Shown piece by piece: positions 41,040-53,010 of a stretch of 64,000 nt of DNA (position 1 is its first letter; each line of letters opens with the position of its first letter). This DNA comes from Auriscalpium vulgare (taxonomy: Eukaryota; Basidiomycota; Agaricomycetes; Russulales; Auriscalpiaceae). Location of the stretch: contig JAHBBC010000017.1 in the NCBI GenBank assembly GCA_019915015.1, forward strand, positions 62,001 to 126,000. Direction: 5' to 3'. Made by a program: the position numbers and the translations under genes. The notes beneath the pieces are model-generated. The model was not told the origin of the DNA. It worked only from the letters and a program-made list of their open reading frames with translations, and ran no database searches.

Positions 41040-43845
41040 GGGTTTGATTTTTGTTCTCACTTAGCGTAGCATCATAGTAATGGCATTGCAATTACACTAG
41101 CTTGCAATCCAGAATTCCTGCCACATATATTGTAGGACAGCATGACAATTCGTGTCTTCAGACTACCAAGCTCACGTACAATTACCTTCTCTGCGACACC
41201 GAGCGGCCCGAGCCCTTCAAGCGTTTCACCTCCAGCTCCAGCCCCTTGACCTTTTCCTTCAGGTCGTGGATGAACTCGTCCTTTTCCGCCATCGCCTTCT
41301 CCGCTGCCTTCTCCTGCTTCGCCGCTGCCTCCTTGTGCTCCTCAATGCGCTTCTCCGCTGCCTTCTCCTGCTTCTCCGCTGCCTTCTCCTGCTTCGCCGC
41401 TGCCTCCTTGTGCTCCTCGATGCGCTTCTCCGCTGCCTCCTTGTGCTCCTCGATGCGCTTCTCCGCTGCCTCCTTGTGCTCCTCAAAGCGCTTCTCCGCT
41501 GCCTTCTCCTGCTTGTCCATGGACTTCATCAGCTCGTTGATGTGCCTCTCTGTTACCTCCTTCTGCTGTTCGATGCGCCTCTCTGTTACCTCCTTCTGCT
41601 CTTCGATGCGCTTCTCCAGTTCCTCGATATACTTCTGCATGATTTGAGCCGCCCTCTCACGTTCCTCGAGCCGTACGCTCGCCTCCGACTTTGGTGAGAC
41701 GCCAGCTGGCTTGTCAGGCGAGGTACGTGCCTTCGACGACGACCTCGACGCCTTGGGAGAGGACACCCGAGGGCCTGCCTTGTGCTCGCTGATACCCGCA
41801 TCGGAGCCCCCAGGCGGACTGCTGGTCGCGAGAGCGCCGGAGAAGGATATTCCAGCGGAGTTGTTAAGGTCGATGGGGAAGATGGGCGGCGGGACAGTGG
41901 GGATGCCGGTGAAGACGATGTCCGCGCTGCCGTCGGATTGGGCACGGGGGACGGAGGACGGGACGGCGGAGGTCGTGTCCATGGAAATGCTCCCTTCAGA
42001 GCGCGACCCTCCGTCACCGTAAAGAGGCGAGACGGGGTCTGTGGACGGTGGCACGATACGTCGTCTGATTTGGGAAGGGGAGCTGAGCGCAGAGTTGTTG
42101 TCGACGAGGAAGGTGGAGAAATCATCGGGAACAGGGCCGCTATTGTTGAACATGCTGAGGGGCTGGTCGCGCCACTGTGACTCGTCTGAGAGGTCGCCTT
42201 TGCTGTCGTCCGATGTGAAGCTGGACATCTGAGGAACAAGAGGGGAGGGCAAGAGTGGGACGTGTGCGTGGGCGCGGCGGCGAGGAGAGCGAGACTTTGG
42301 ACGTGCGGGGGCAGAGGGCAAGAGATGCGGTGCGATGGCGTAGACAACGTGCTGCGCAGAACGCATATCTATACCTGACGAAGATCGATGAAGAGGAAGC
42401 GCGGACATGCTCGTGGCGCATGTTCAACTCACCGCGTCGCGCCAGACGCCCGCAGGCCCGCATCACGTGAGCGTGCGACGGTTCACAAACGAATGGAATC
42501 GTTATGTAGAGAGTGTGTACAGGGAGAACGACTCAGAGTTTGGCGAGATGGCGGCTCAAGTACTCAAGTACTCCGAGCAGCGAGGAGACCGTCTCGGACT
42601 CTGGCAGAGGGAGACAGGCGCCCAACACCGCGATCCCCAGTGGGAACCGCGTGGGAACCGGTCCTCTCGTTGCCTTCGACGCCATTGCTCCTCTATGCTC
42701 CTCATTCTATCTGCACCATGTCAATACCATCCGTTCTTTTGACTTGCGTGTGCCCGCTTTAAGCAACTGACGACGACAAGTCTTCGCCAAGGCCGATGTC
42801 GGACGGACGCCCTCTCGATACGTGCTCAGACTGATATTTCAGTTTGGACGGACCCAGGGTTTCGGTTTTCTGCACGAATCAACGGCGTGCAAGCTGCTAC
42901 TCACCTGCGCTCGAAGTCAAGGGTGGGCTGAATCGACTATAGGTGCGCCGACGTGGCCTGGTGAGCGTATACAGTCTTTCGACTGAGTTCGCTATGCTCA
43001 ATGGTCTGCTGTCCTATAGCTTATGGAGCTCAGCATAAAAAATGAGAGGTGGATAGAGCCGGATGTCTAGGTGCGTCTTGCTAAACTCCTTCCCAATCAA
43101 CCCACGTCCCTCACACTCCTTAAAGTTCGCGTAGCCCTGCGCACGGCCTCTCGCGGATCCTTGTTCTTCCTAATCGCTTCTCTACGCCGACAACCCTTTA
43201 GCCTTCAAGCATTCAAGCCGGGGGATCTGGAGACACTGCGGGTTTCGATACGTCGACGGCCAGGTGCGTTCGGACTGCTCCTTCCCTCACAGTCGACATT
43301 CTCACTTTTCTTTCTCTAGGCCTGTCGCACCCGCATCATCTCACGCGAATCCTCCTTATCCCGCAACCAGACTCACGCCTCAAAAAGACTGCTGGTCATT
43401 CTCCATACTCTTCGCATCTGGCCTGCTGTATCCCGGGCTCGCGCTCAAGTAATGACATCGTCAGAGACGTCGGGCAAGCTTTTCAAGACAACGCGCCAGC
43501 CGATGCCCGAGGACGTCAAGGCAACCCTCTGCCCGTGGACTGTCCGTCCCCTGCGGTATGCCGAACGCAACGCGTCCCCAGGAGCGTCTCGAGCTCTGCC
43601 ACCGTGCGCGAAAACGAAAACGTGGCTTGTCCACCTACCCGGCTCTGTTCTCCTGCGACTAGGTGCGCATATAACTATCCAAGCTGACCGATGTATCTTC
43701 TCAGCTTTTGCCCACAGCAATTGTCGGCCTGGCGCAATTAATATGGAATTCCAGGAGCCATTGTCTAGATGTGCAAGGAGCCTTGTTGCGGAGTCAAGCA
43801 GCGCGTTCCCTCCCCGAGAGCTCCTGCGGCCCGACAGTGCGATAG
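41040..43845. repeat. Segmental duplication block B, copy 1
   Basis: Almost identical to 54,545-57,306; I saw only scattered single-base changes, a 33-bp repeat-unit difference at about 41,430-41,490 and small indels near 43,135. It carries the coiled-coil gene and a + strand coding-like stretch from 43,452 with an intron-like GTGCGCATAT…TTCTCAG at about 43,661-43,706. At its right end copy 1 continues into the 30,735-31,015-like segment, while copy 2 switches to other DNA. Confidence 0.9.
41182..42408 (-). CDS. Hendecad-repeat coiled-coil protein, copy 1
   Basis: 408 residues from ATG 42,408; the ATG at 42,228 (MSSFTSDDSKGD), just after a CTTGTTCCTCAG acceptor-like sequence, is an alternative start. 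The first half is Ser/Pro-rich and disordered. From about residue 245 a long coiled coil starts (RLEERERAAQIMQKYIEELEKRI), with 11-residue units of the type EEHKEAAEKRI between 41,520 and 41,290, ending in LKEKVKGLELEVKRLKG. It is likely a rod-like or oligomerising protein; no catalytic domain is seen. Copy 2 has one unit fewer (397 residues). Confidence 0.75.
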   Translation of the reverse strand: MSALPLHRSSSGIDMRSAQHVVYAIAPHLLPSAPARPKSRSPRRRAHAHVPLLPSPLVPQMSSFTSDDSKGDLSDESQWRDQPLSMFNNSGPVPDDFSTFLVDNNSALSSPSQIRRRIVPPSTDPVSPLYGDGGSRSEGSISMDTTSAVPSSVPRAQSDGSADIVFTGIPTVPPPIFPIDLNNSAGISFSGALATSSPPGGSDAGISEHKAGPRVSSPKASRSSSKARTSPDKPAGVSPKSEASVRLEERERAAQIMQKYIEELEKRIEEQKEVTERRIEQQKEVTERHINELMKSMDKQEKAAEKRFEEHKEAAEKRIEEHKEAAEKRIEEHKEAAAKQEKAAEKQEKAAEKRIEEHKEAAAKQEKAAEKAMAEKDEFIHDLKEKVKGLELEVKRLKGSGRSVSQRR

Positions 43846-44120
43846 GCCGCAATGCCCAACGCCGCATGGCTGACGTATTTCTGCTGACGTTCGCACACCC
43901 CGCCCGCGCCGGGCATGCGCTCGAGGAGCAACTAGGTGGAGGCATACCAGCGGGCCACAGCGGACAAGCGTGCACGAGCAGGCCGTGCTGGTGGAGAAGA
44001 GATAGAAAGCTTATATGTCTTTGAGATAAACCGAGGCTGGATACAATGTATCTGTTATGATTTCAGTTCACTGCCTCCTCGTCTCCGCCTCCACTTTTCC
44101 TTGCTGTCAAATGTCATTCA
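43845..44120. repeat. Duplicated non-coding segment, copy 2
   Basis: Near-identical to 30,735-31,015, including GCCGCATGGCTGACGTATTT and GATAAACCGAGGCTGGATAC. It connects block B to a third fragment of block A. Confidence 0.75.
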
Positions 44121-44129
44121 CAGCTTTCC

Positions 44130-44390
44130 TTGACCGAGAAGGCTTGTGCATCTTCTTCGGCGGTTCACCGTCAATCCAAGTCCTTGTCCGCATACCTCGC
44201 GAGCTTCAAGATAAGCTGACACACGCGCGGAGATGCTTGAATGATACCCACTAGGGTCACATCGTCTACGCCGATTCCCCCATCCGACGCGGACCTGCCG
44301 CCTATTCTGACGTCTTGCCAGCGGCGCGGCTCGGACGACCGTGTCACAGGAAACTGCACGTTCGCTGGACTCAGCCAGAATCAAATGAGC
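44130..44390. repeat. Third, diverged fragment of block A
   Basis: CTTCTTCGGCGGTTCACCGTCAATCC…CCTCGCGAGCTTCAAGATAAGCTG…TCGGACGACCGTGTCACAGG matches 34,455-34,720 and 51,955-52,210 with more changes than those two show between them. It represents the 3' end of the block A gene only. Confidence 0.7.
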
Positions 44391-47300
44391 CGCAATTCAG
44401 GGCAAATCGGCCCGGGGTTTACAGATTGCTCGTCGGCCGCCGGTAGAAATGAAGAGACGGTCGATGGTTTCATGGGCATGGACCGGGGCCGGCCTTTGAT
44501 CTGACCATCGAAATTTACAGTTAACGTTGCTTTACTCACCATGGAGCGAAAAGGCAGGCCATGGTAACCGCGCGCAGTTGCTGATGCGCTCGCGCAGAAG
44601 CCATGTCCTACCCGGGCCCGAGATACAGATGACCACCGATCGTATCCTCAGCGAAGCGTAGTGCAGTGGTACCCGCACGCCTATGATCGATCAACAGCAC
44701 ATTTAATTGGGGGTCAGCTGGCGTAGCGAGCGGGAGGAGACCGTGCGGGAGAAAAGGCTGTAGGAAATCGTCAGCTGCAGACCTAGCAATATTGGTTACA
44801 CGTCATACCCAGTGCCGGACAGGCTCGCCCATGCGCCCGATCGCCCGCAGCCCCAATCTCCTTCCCATGAAGATGCAGGAGACACTGCTCGTGTCCCTCG
44901 CATGGCGTCGTGCAAGCGCTTGGCGCGCGCGCGCTGACCCGATCGATGTACCCGCAATGCTGATACGATGCCCGAGCGGCGGGTGAGAGGACTCGGATCG
45001 ACTAGTCCATGGATAGCGGGTGTGCGACTGGCGTCGAGAACAAGGCATGTCGAGCATCGGAGGACGTACTGACGGCCGTCACGGTGGAGGAGAGCTTCAG
45101 GTTGGCTTCAGGTGAGAGCGGGAACTGGAGGACGGACCGGACGGACCCCGGAGAGCGGTGTTGTCGGCCGCCACCTCCGAGTCTTCCGGATCCGACGACA
45201 GTCACCGTCGCAGACAACCTCGAGCTCAACGCACCCGCTGCGCTCGCTCAAGCTCAATGTCAAGCTCAGCGCCTCCATGGTCTTGCTCGCATCGCTGTGC
45301 GACTCACCGCAGCTGCATCGCCACCTTGGCGCCGTCTCTCTTCAGGAGCCCGCGGCCTGCGTGCCCGCCGACGACAGCAGGTCTGCAACGTAGAGCCAGT
45401 GTGACCCTGATGATCCGCCGTGGGATTGTCTTCGGTGAGAGCTATATCCAGGCGCGCCACAATTGTAGCACTTCAAGCTTATAACCTCCGCCCTGTTTCA
45501 AGGCATACGCACAGCGCATACATTTCTCGTGCTTCATTTGGCCACGGATTCATACTCAGCGAGACTCACTCGCCTGGAGAGGAATTCGGGTGCGTGGTTG
45601 ATTTCCAGTCCTCTCGTTTGTCGTCTTCATTAACCGATTCATATCACTAGCTAGCTGTCCAGTCCGCGCCGCCTTTGTGCACCTCAGACCTGAAGGCAAC
45701 CGACCAGGTCCATCGCTACTCCTTTGCCCATCGCGACCTCCCCAATTGTGACATCGTATCCCAAGCGCAGACACTCCGGGATGACACGTCTCTCGCATCG
45801 ACGCTGAGAGCTTCCACGCGGTGACGATCTGCGACCGCTGCAAAGCCACCTGATGGCTTTCTTCGCGGCTTCATCCATGTACTGGTGCGCTGCGATTGAA
45901 TTGTCTGGCAGCAATCCGAGCTAACCTCCGTCGCAGGTATATGGTCGACGCCGCCGCGCGTGCTGTGCACCATGCGTAGAGTAATGTCGCGCTGTCATGT
46001 CGCTGTGCTCATTGGTCCGCATAGGCGCGCTACCATTGTATTTTGGTGCAGGAGTCGCCGTCCACGCTGCCTCCTGGTGTCTACACCCACAGGCGTTTGT
46101 CTCTCTTGTTCTTTGCCCATGTATGTTTCCTTCTCTCCGCCGATCTCCCCCAATTCTCCGGCTGTGCCATGTGCCCGTACATCATACAAGTGCACAGCCC
46201 CCTCATGGACAAATTATTGGATGCGGATGCGTCCATCTTTTCCCGGTGCGTCTCGCTAGATAATCGTCGGCGGAAATCTCAGCATGTGTACTTCAGCGCA
46301 GTTGTCCTCAATGTTTTGGCAGCCGGAGAGCGCCGGTCCACGGACTGTCCGGGTACCCGGTCGTCCTCTTTTTCCTTCGCCCATGCTACATGCCTTCCCG
46401 TATACTTACGCGGAGAGCAGGTGCGTGTCCTACAAGTGCTACCCGCATCCGCGACCCGCCACGTGCATTTTGATGTGTAACAAAGGATCACCGAGCTGGC
46501 CGCCCACGTCTCTGCCTCCTCCTTCGCGCCCGTACCCGCACGTACTCTTCGCGCTCTACAACGCTCATCGGCTCCGTGCGCGTAAATCGCGCTACAGACC
46601 AATGCCAGTTCTTGGGCTCCATGACTAGTGGATGGTACACGCGACACGCAAGGCGTGGATCCATGAGGGCACGCTGAGCGTTCGTATCCATCTCATATCG
46701 TCGGTCTCCGCAACACGTACGATCCCGATGCAACACTGCTTCAACGCCGTTCTCCATTCAGCTGGCACGGCGCAGATTTCGGCGCGTACTCAAGGTTCTC
46801 TGATGTGACGGGAGCAGCCGGATTGCTGGGGCTGGCTTGGTGTGGGCTGATTGCGCCAGGCTTTCGTGCCAGCTCTGGACTCACTTCGTCTGTGAAATGC
46901 ACGCATTGGGTTTGCGCTATGCGTGCCATCGTCGCAATCCGGATGACCACAAGGACGAGTGAACATCCCACGAAAGGCCACGCACGACACCTGTTCCCGA
47001 TAATCGTGGGCGCAGATGTATGTCGTCCTTCTCTGATGTTGTTGGCTTGGAGATGGCTTTGGCTTAGCGGCGCAATGGCTGGGCCGCTCAGATCACGCAG
47101 TCTATGTGGGTCGTTCTCGCGAAATCGGATCCACCGCGGGGAAGAAGTGACAAGTGATGCGCAGGTCCTATCAATTCCCTCAAGGGCTGTCTACTCAAAT
47201 ACAGGAGGCCTGCCTGAGCCAATGCCTGGCCGCAGCCGCCTATTCGCGAAATTTCTGCCATCTAAAATATATCGACGATCGACGCGGAGCACTAATCAAT

Positions 47301-47420
47301 ATCATACACATGATCTAATTTACATCGCCTGTTTCAATGATGTATGGGTCTGCCCTTCCAATTTGTTATCTTGGAATCGAGCGACTGTTTTCGAGCTGCT
47401 CTATATATTCACGGACAGGA
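44391..47420. other. Region without a defensible gene
   Basis: Scattered exon-like pieces occur (for example CPYIIQVHSPLMDKLLDAD at about 46,170-46,225, near GT/AG-like signals), but I could not link them into a gene or name a family. Confidence 0.4.
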
Positions 47421-49060
47421 CTATACCACTGGCAATAGTACGAATGCCGTCTCTTCGTCGCTGATGCGCTCTAGTTGGCCCATACGTTCTTCCACTTTGA
47501 CCCGCTTCCTCAAGTTTTCTATTTTCTCCTTGTATTCAGTCACAATCGCGTTGCGCTTAGCCTTCCCTTCTGCCCCCCAGTGGGAGCAGAACCTGTCTCG
47601 GGCTGTGGGCGGCCATGACAGTGGTACTTCAGCCTTTTGCAGGGAATTATAGAATGGCTTTGACGACGTGAACTTCCCTTCCAGGTCGCCGCTGACGCAC
47701 TCGTTGAACTTGTCCCAAGTCGTCTCTAGCACAGTTGGAATTTTGCGGATCCAATTTCTGAGCGTCTCCACGTTGGGTGCTCCATCGGTTGACTTGAAGG
47801 CATCGATAACCGGACGCGCAAGATCGTTGAACGCTAGCTTCTCGCGGTGGTATTTGACCAGCTTCTCTAGTAGTTCACGAGCACTAATATCCGCTATGCC
47901 ATGTAAGGCCCCGGCTCCGCGATAGTCACTGCGGTTGTCAATCGACTTGACGTCTCCCGCTTCCGACCAAATAATGCTCAATTCAATGACCATCATAAAT
48001 TTCATGGCGTCCCCGAGATAATGTGCGGCGTTGACCAGGTCGAATAATGTATCCTTTGACTTCGGACCACTGGGACCAGTGGCAAGCAACAAGTTGATTT
48101 TGCTCAGAGTCTCCGAATCCGGAGAGTCCAGGATGCTCCGATACTTCTCTAGACGGTCCATGGTATACTTGAGGAGCCCACCCGACTTGTGCCGGTACCA
48201 TAGAGTCTGCTTGTCCGGATGGAGAAAATGGAGATCTACGACGGAGATGATGTGGGCCATTTCCTCGATTTTGGGAAGTATCTCGGTGCTGTGAATAATG
48301 AAGCATAATCAGTCATTGCAGAAAGCAAATAGAAGCGCGGAAATAGCACTTACTCCGGTGGGTTCTGGTACATCAAACTTAGCAATTCTTCTAGATGTTC
48401 TCCGTATCCATATTGTGGAGGCCAGAGATAAAACTGCATAGACCGTGGCTTTGAGTCTGGGGAGTCTCCGTCGCAATTGCCATCGTCTGGATTTGTTTTG
48501 CATTTGGTATAGCCTGTGACGTTGTTTTTAGAGAAATAATCTGGATGTAGAAACTTTTGCATGTGGGCGAGCTTTGTCTTGTAGCATGCAACCTCGTTCT
48601 GCTCATCGACAGATTGAGTGACAAGAATGATGTCGCCATCTTTATCCCAATGACCTCGGTTTTGGAATGGGATGTCGCTTTCTTCGGATATGTCTGTGCT
48701 AGTGAAGGAGAATATGTTCTTGCTGATGTAGCCGCCAAAGATTTCGTCCCACCGGTCGTTGTCAAGTATTCCGCCGAGTAAAAGGCACAACATTGCCTCG
48801 GTCTCCTTGAATGTTGTGCGGGCAAAGATCAAGGGACGCCCGCCGAGAGAGTAGTATGGCTCGTCTTCAGTAGGACCAAGCTTGCGACCCTTTGGCATTT
48901 TCACAGAGAATAACTGCCGTCCAGCAACAATCAATAGGTCCACCGCGTCGTCATTTTCTTCAGAGCCTATAGCAGAGATGACGGTGACGGGAAGCGTGCC
49001 ACCGTGTATCGTCATCGGCAAACAATATTTTTGCGACCGTTTTTGCTTTTGCGAGTCCAT
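47421..49060 (-). CDS. Intact two-exon protein of unknown family
   Basis: Exon 1 (49,060-48,354) and exon 2 (48,288-47,421) join over a 65-nt intron (GTAAGT…TTCACAG, phase 2), giving 524 residues from MDSQKQKRSQKYC to …EETAFVLLPVV. A TATA box lies 81-90 nt upstream. The first half is a beta-rich-looking domain (LPVTVISAIGSEENDDAVDLLIVAGRQ…); the second half is helical, ending in a coiled coil (KAKRNAIVTEYKEKIENLRKRVKVEERMGQL). I recognise no domain. AT content is higher than in the neighbours and no frame break is seen. It lies between the two duplication copies and is single in the window. Confidence 0.75.
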
Positions 49061-49140
49061 GTGTATGTCGAAGAGGATTGCTGTAAGAGAATGGGAATGA
49101 TGGAGGGGAAGGTGATAAAGAAACAGTCCTCCACGAGGGC

Positions 49141-49150
49141 TTATATATCT
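49141..49150 (-). promoter_or_regulatory. TATA box of the two-exon orphan gene
   Basis: The - strand reads AGATATATAAGCC, 81-90 nt before the ATG at 49,060, a standard spacing for a fungal TATA promoter. Confidence 0.6.
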
Positions 49151-51929
49151 CTGCCGCCTGTGTCCCCGTGCCTCTACATGCATGTCCTGAAACATGCTTG
49201 GGCCGCCGTAGCAGAAATACGATATCGCACGTACGCTGTCATGGCATGCACCGTGACTGCGCGCCACATCACCGTCGTCGCACGCCACGAGAGAACGACA
49301 CACATGCGGCATCCTCGAGTCACATACGTGCTGAGTACGTCGACGACGCTGCAACGTGCCGCTCAACACTCCGGTGGCACGTCCGAACGCGTGAATTATG
49401 TAGCGCCATGTCACGGCCTCTTCAGGCCCAGGGCCCATGTTGTCCGAATTAGGCTGGTGCCGCAAGTTCGGTTTGACGCGTCCTGGAGGCAACGATGGAG
49501 CCTTGTGACGCCGGCGGTGTGGCGAAAACATGGAAGTGAGGAACACGGAGGAACAGTCCATGCGTCGTGGCAGGCACGCGCGGCGGCGGCGACGCAGCAT
49601 CATGGAAGCAACGTTGGATTCATGCAGCTGTATAGACGGCGTACACATCGTCTTTCGAATATCGTTAAGCCTTCGTAGCTCTGCCTGTAATCGGAAGTAC
49701 ATGAGCTGAAATGTTGCTCTTCCCTCCCACGCGCCAGGTCTCTCGTGGTCAGCGCGGCAGGACGTCTACACAGGAAGCGTAGCGGCAGGACACCAGCCAG
49801 CTGACGTGTGTCTCATGGACAACGTCGACGTTTCGGGGACATATGCGCAGATCAACGATGCATGATCGTGGCCCATCAGATGGATAATAGTTGCCCGTCA
49901 GGTGCATGTGTCGAAGCGAAGACAAATACAAGGACTGGCGTAGCGCAGTGTGACAACAACAGCATCGGCCCGGAGCCAGTGGCCCCGCGACGACACCGGG
50001 ATTGCGCCGGAATACAAGAGTTACAAGACAAACTCACCCACGACCCCCCGTCCAGACCGCCCGTAGTCGCGCCGAGCCGCATCTTCTCTCGTACGTTCGG
50101 CTTCCCTGCCAGCCTGGACGTTGAGCACCCCCACTAGCGTCTCACGACTGCGCACATCCATCATGGCGTCGTTGCGCAATCCACGTTCAAGAAGGCTGCG
50201 AAGATGAGCGGGCGATGGAGGGTAATCCAGCGTTCGTTGTGACGTGGAAAAGAATGCCAGACGCCGGTGTCTTCCACGCAGGGCAAGCGTTGAAGGCATA
50301 TTGTACAGGGCAGCTCGCGGTAGCTTGAAGTCGAAGCGTACAGGTGCGATCCATCGACAGTTTCGGCGGCTTCGGCGGCGTCTGCGTTCGTTGTCGGAGG
50401 TGGAGGGATGGGTGGGTGGGGGTATGGATAGAAGGATCTTCAGGTGCACTAGGGAAAGCGCAGGGATACCTCGTTCACTCCCTCCATCCTCCGCACCTCA
50501 ACCACGGATGCGCCACATCCAGGAGTGAGAGCGTCCATGGCAATTGACATTGGCCGAGGTTCTTTGCATTTCATGCAGGCGTAGACGTGTACGCAGCCTG
50601 TTATTTCGACAAGCAGGCGTAAGGAGTTATGTGTATGTTGATACGGGGCGGGACTCGGACGCGGAGCAGTGCGTGACGCGGCAGCGCGATGAGACCTAAC
50701 CCCAGTTGATGGTTAGGTCAGCCGCCTCGCCATCGCGATTCGCCAGGCCCTTCATAGTACTGGCTAGGAGGGGTCGTGAAGCCGGCAGTTTGTGGGTGGA
50801 CGTGGGTGGTGGACCTGACAAGACGCAGGCCTTCCTATGAGTGCGCAATGTGCCAAGAGTGAACAGCTAGATACCTTCGCCAGAGTGTATCTGGAACGCG
50901 AGCTTCATACCTCCCCGTCAACTCCCCGTAGCTCTTTGAACACTATGTGACACTCCGTCGCGGATTCGGTTCGTCTGGACAGCTGTTCAGGGCAGCGAAG
51001 GCGAATATGATAACGCTGCGCTCGCTCGGGTGTGATGGGAGATAATCTAGCTGTCTCGTGAATTTGATGCGAAGTCATTGATCAGGACGCAGCATGCATA
51101 CCTCACAGAACAGGCAGGGCGTCGTGCGAGCAGTCACTGGAAAGGCTTGCCCCCCTCGTCATATCAACGAAAATCAAGGCCTGCGCGCATGCGGAGACGT
51201 TTGGGTAGGTTCTCCGCCTATCCTTGAGCCTGTGTGAGGCGTGGAGCGTACTGAACTCGGCGAGATCTCCGCTCGATGGTAGCGCGCCGCGTGGCTACAT
51301 CCTAGAAAGGCGTAAAAATCGGTGTATGAGGCACGGGATGGAGGCGATGAAAGGCGTACCGACGCGACAAAATATTCTGGAGCATGAGATGTGCTGCGCT
51401 GTTCTCCGAATGAGACGCTAACCGGCTCGTCACACATCTGCATCAGGCGTTGGTTGACCAGCAGTCTGCACGAAGAAAGAGCAATCCGTCAGCAACAGAA
51501 GGACACGTCGTAGCACGACCCGAGCAGCCAAGAGGCGCATGGCATAGCACCGCGCAGATCCGGAGAGCTGCAGTGGATGATGCACTCACCGTCCTGAGAG
51601 GAATCGCTCGGTCGGCGATGTCCTCGACGACTTATACACAGAAGATGTTGATGACGAGCATACAGGATGCAGCGCATGCTGAGACTCGTGAGAGAAAAGC
51701 GGGTCGGCCGAACCCACCCGAATTCCTTTTCGTCTCGCGGCCCGCACATGCGGCCCGCCGTGCGGCGCGACCGATCCAAGTCGCTCGCTCAGGCTCCGTC
51801 GGTTTTGCGTGGCTGCCACCCTTATCGTACCACCGGCTGCGGACTAGTTGCGATATACGCAGGCCAGCTTCATATATAAGAATGGAGTCGTAACTATGTA
51901 TATGCAAAGAAATGGTATACAAGTCACGA
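49151..51929. other. Mostly non-coding; one possible exon on the - strand
   Basis: The only coding-like piece is 50,345-50,041 on the - strand (FDFKLPRAALYNMPSTLAL … LRSLLERGLRND … RETLVGVLNVQ), ending at a GTGAGTTTGT donor-like site at about 50,036. It has no recognisable family or further exons. The rest shows nothing supportable. Confidence 0.35.
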
Positions 51930-52169
51930 CCGAGTGTGGTGCGAATCATGGCTTGTGCCTCTTCCTCGGCGGTTCATCGTCAATCGGCACACTCGCACCC
52001 GCAGGGCCATCGTTCGCATACCTCGCGAGCTTCAAGATAGGCTGCCACATGCACGGGGATACTTGGATGATGCCCACAAGGGTCACATCGTCTATGCCGA
52101 TTCCTCCATCCGGCTCGGACCTGCCGCCTATTCTGATGTCTTGCGAGCTGCGCGGCTCGGACGACCGCG

Positions 52170-53010
52170 TCACAGGGCACTGCACGTTTGTTGAGCCCAG
52201 CCAGATATCAAAAGAGCAGTATCGGGACATACCAACAGAAAGGCGGCAACTGTAGTGCCGATGAAGAGCAAGATTTCGTCCATGGTCTTTCGTCGCCTCT
52301 TTACAGACTCGAGGGTCATCACCCTTTTGAACGATTCATAGCCAAGCCACTATTACTGGGATAAGCGCATTGAGACTGCGGTCTGGGCGACGAACTCACC
52401 TTGATCGAGATGGAGAGATGCTTGATGTCAGCGAGCACGCTCGTGAAGGCTTTCTCCGAGCCAGGATGCAGTCTCGGGAGCTCGGCCGAATTGACCGTGT
52501 CGGATTTGAACAGGCACAACGGCATGCCAAGCTCGCCCTCTGTCAGCACAAAGTAGACGGGCATATGATCGCAGACGATGGGGTTCGGGATATGCTGTGG
52601 GACGATCCTCGCCCGGTCAGAGAGGAGGACATCGAGCCAGCAGAACATGGGATCCTTCGGCTCCCGTTTGATCGCGACGAATTCATTCACGCCGCAGACG
52701 AGGGCAAAGCGCATGCGGTCGCGCGGGAAAGAATGTGTGGCGTACAATCCGGTGAGTAGAAACAGATAGAAGCGCGCGATTGGAGGGCTGAACATCTTGG
52801 AGATACAGCCCTCACTGATGAACCTGCAAAATGCCGTAGATGGAGCGGCAGAGCTGGGGACGCAGTCTCAATATAGGTGCGGCACAGAATGTCGAATGTC
52901 GCGTACCTGCATAGGGCGGTCGAATGATCCTCCAATGACGAAGACGCGAGCGAGTCGAGAGAGCTGGCGCGAGCAGTCGCAGAGAGTTGTGGCGGCTTCA
53001 TGCTGTCCAT
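52170..53010 (-). CDS. Block A unknown protein, copy 2 (longer form)
   Basis: Exons 53,010-52,907, 52,823-52,400 and 52,349-52,170, with introns at the same sites as copy 1, give 235 residues. The frame is open upstream to an ATG at 53,214, so the N-terminus may be longer. Where copy 1 has TGA this copy reads CGA and continues KTMDEILLFIGTTVAAFLLV…ALLISGWA, a hydrophobic stretch long enough for a membrane helix, ending in TGA at 52,172-52,170. A further - strand piece starting MAPQADFLSAVLDVSEL (53,737) may be an upstream exon. The family is not recognised; it is the better-preserved copy. Confidence 0.55.

Noticed and set aside
41102..41697. Leu/Cys/Arg-rich and Ser/Phe-rich frames on the + strand opposite the coiled-coil repeats (also 54,593-55,155)
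   Set aside because: They are mirror frames of the 33-bp repeat on the other strand; the - strand protein has a sensible coiled coil and the + frames do not.
42388..42762. + strand frames MLVAHVQLTASRQ… preserved in both block B copies
   Set aside because: The copies are almost identical DNA, so preservation of the frame gives no evidence of coding; no domain or splice support was seen.
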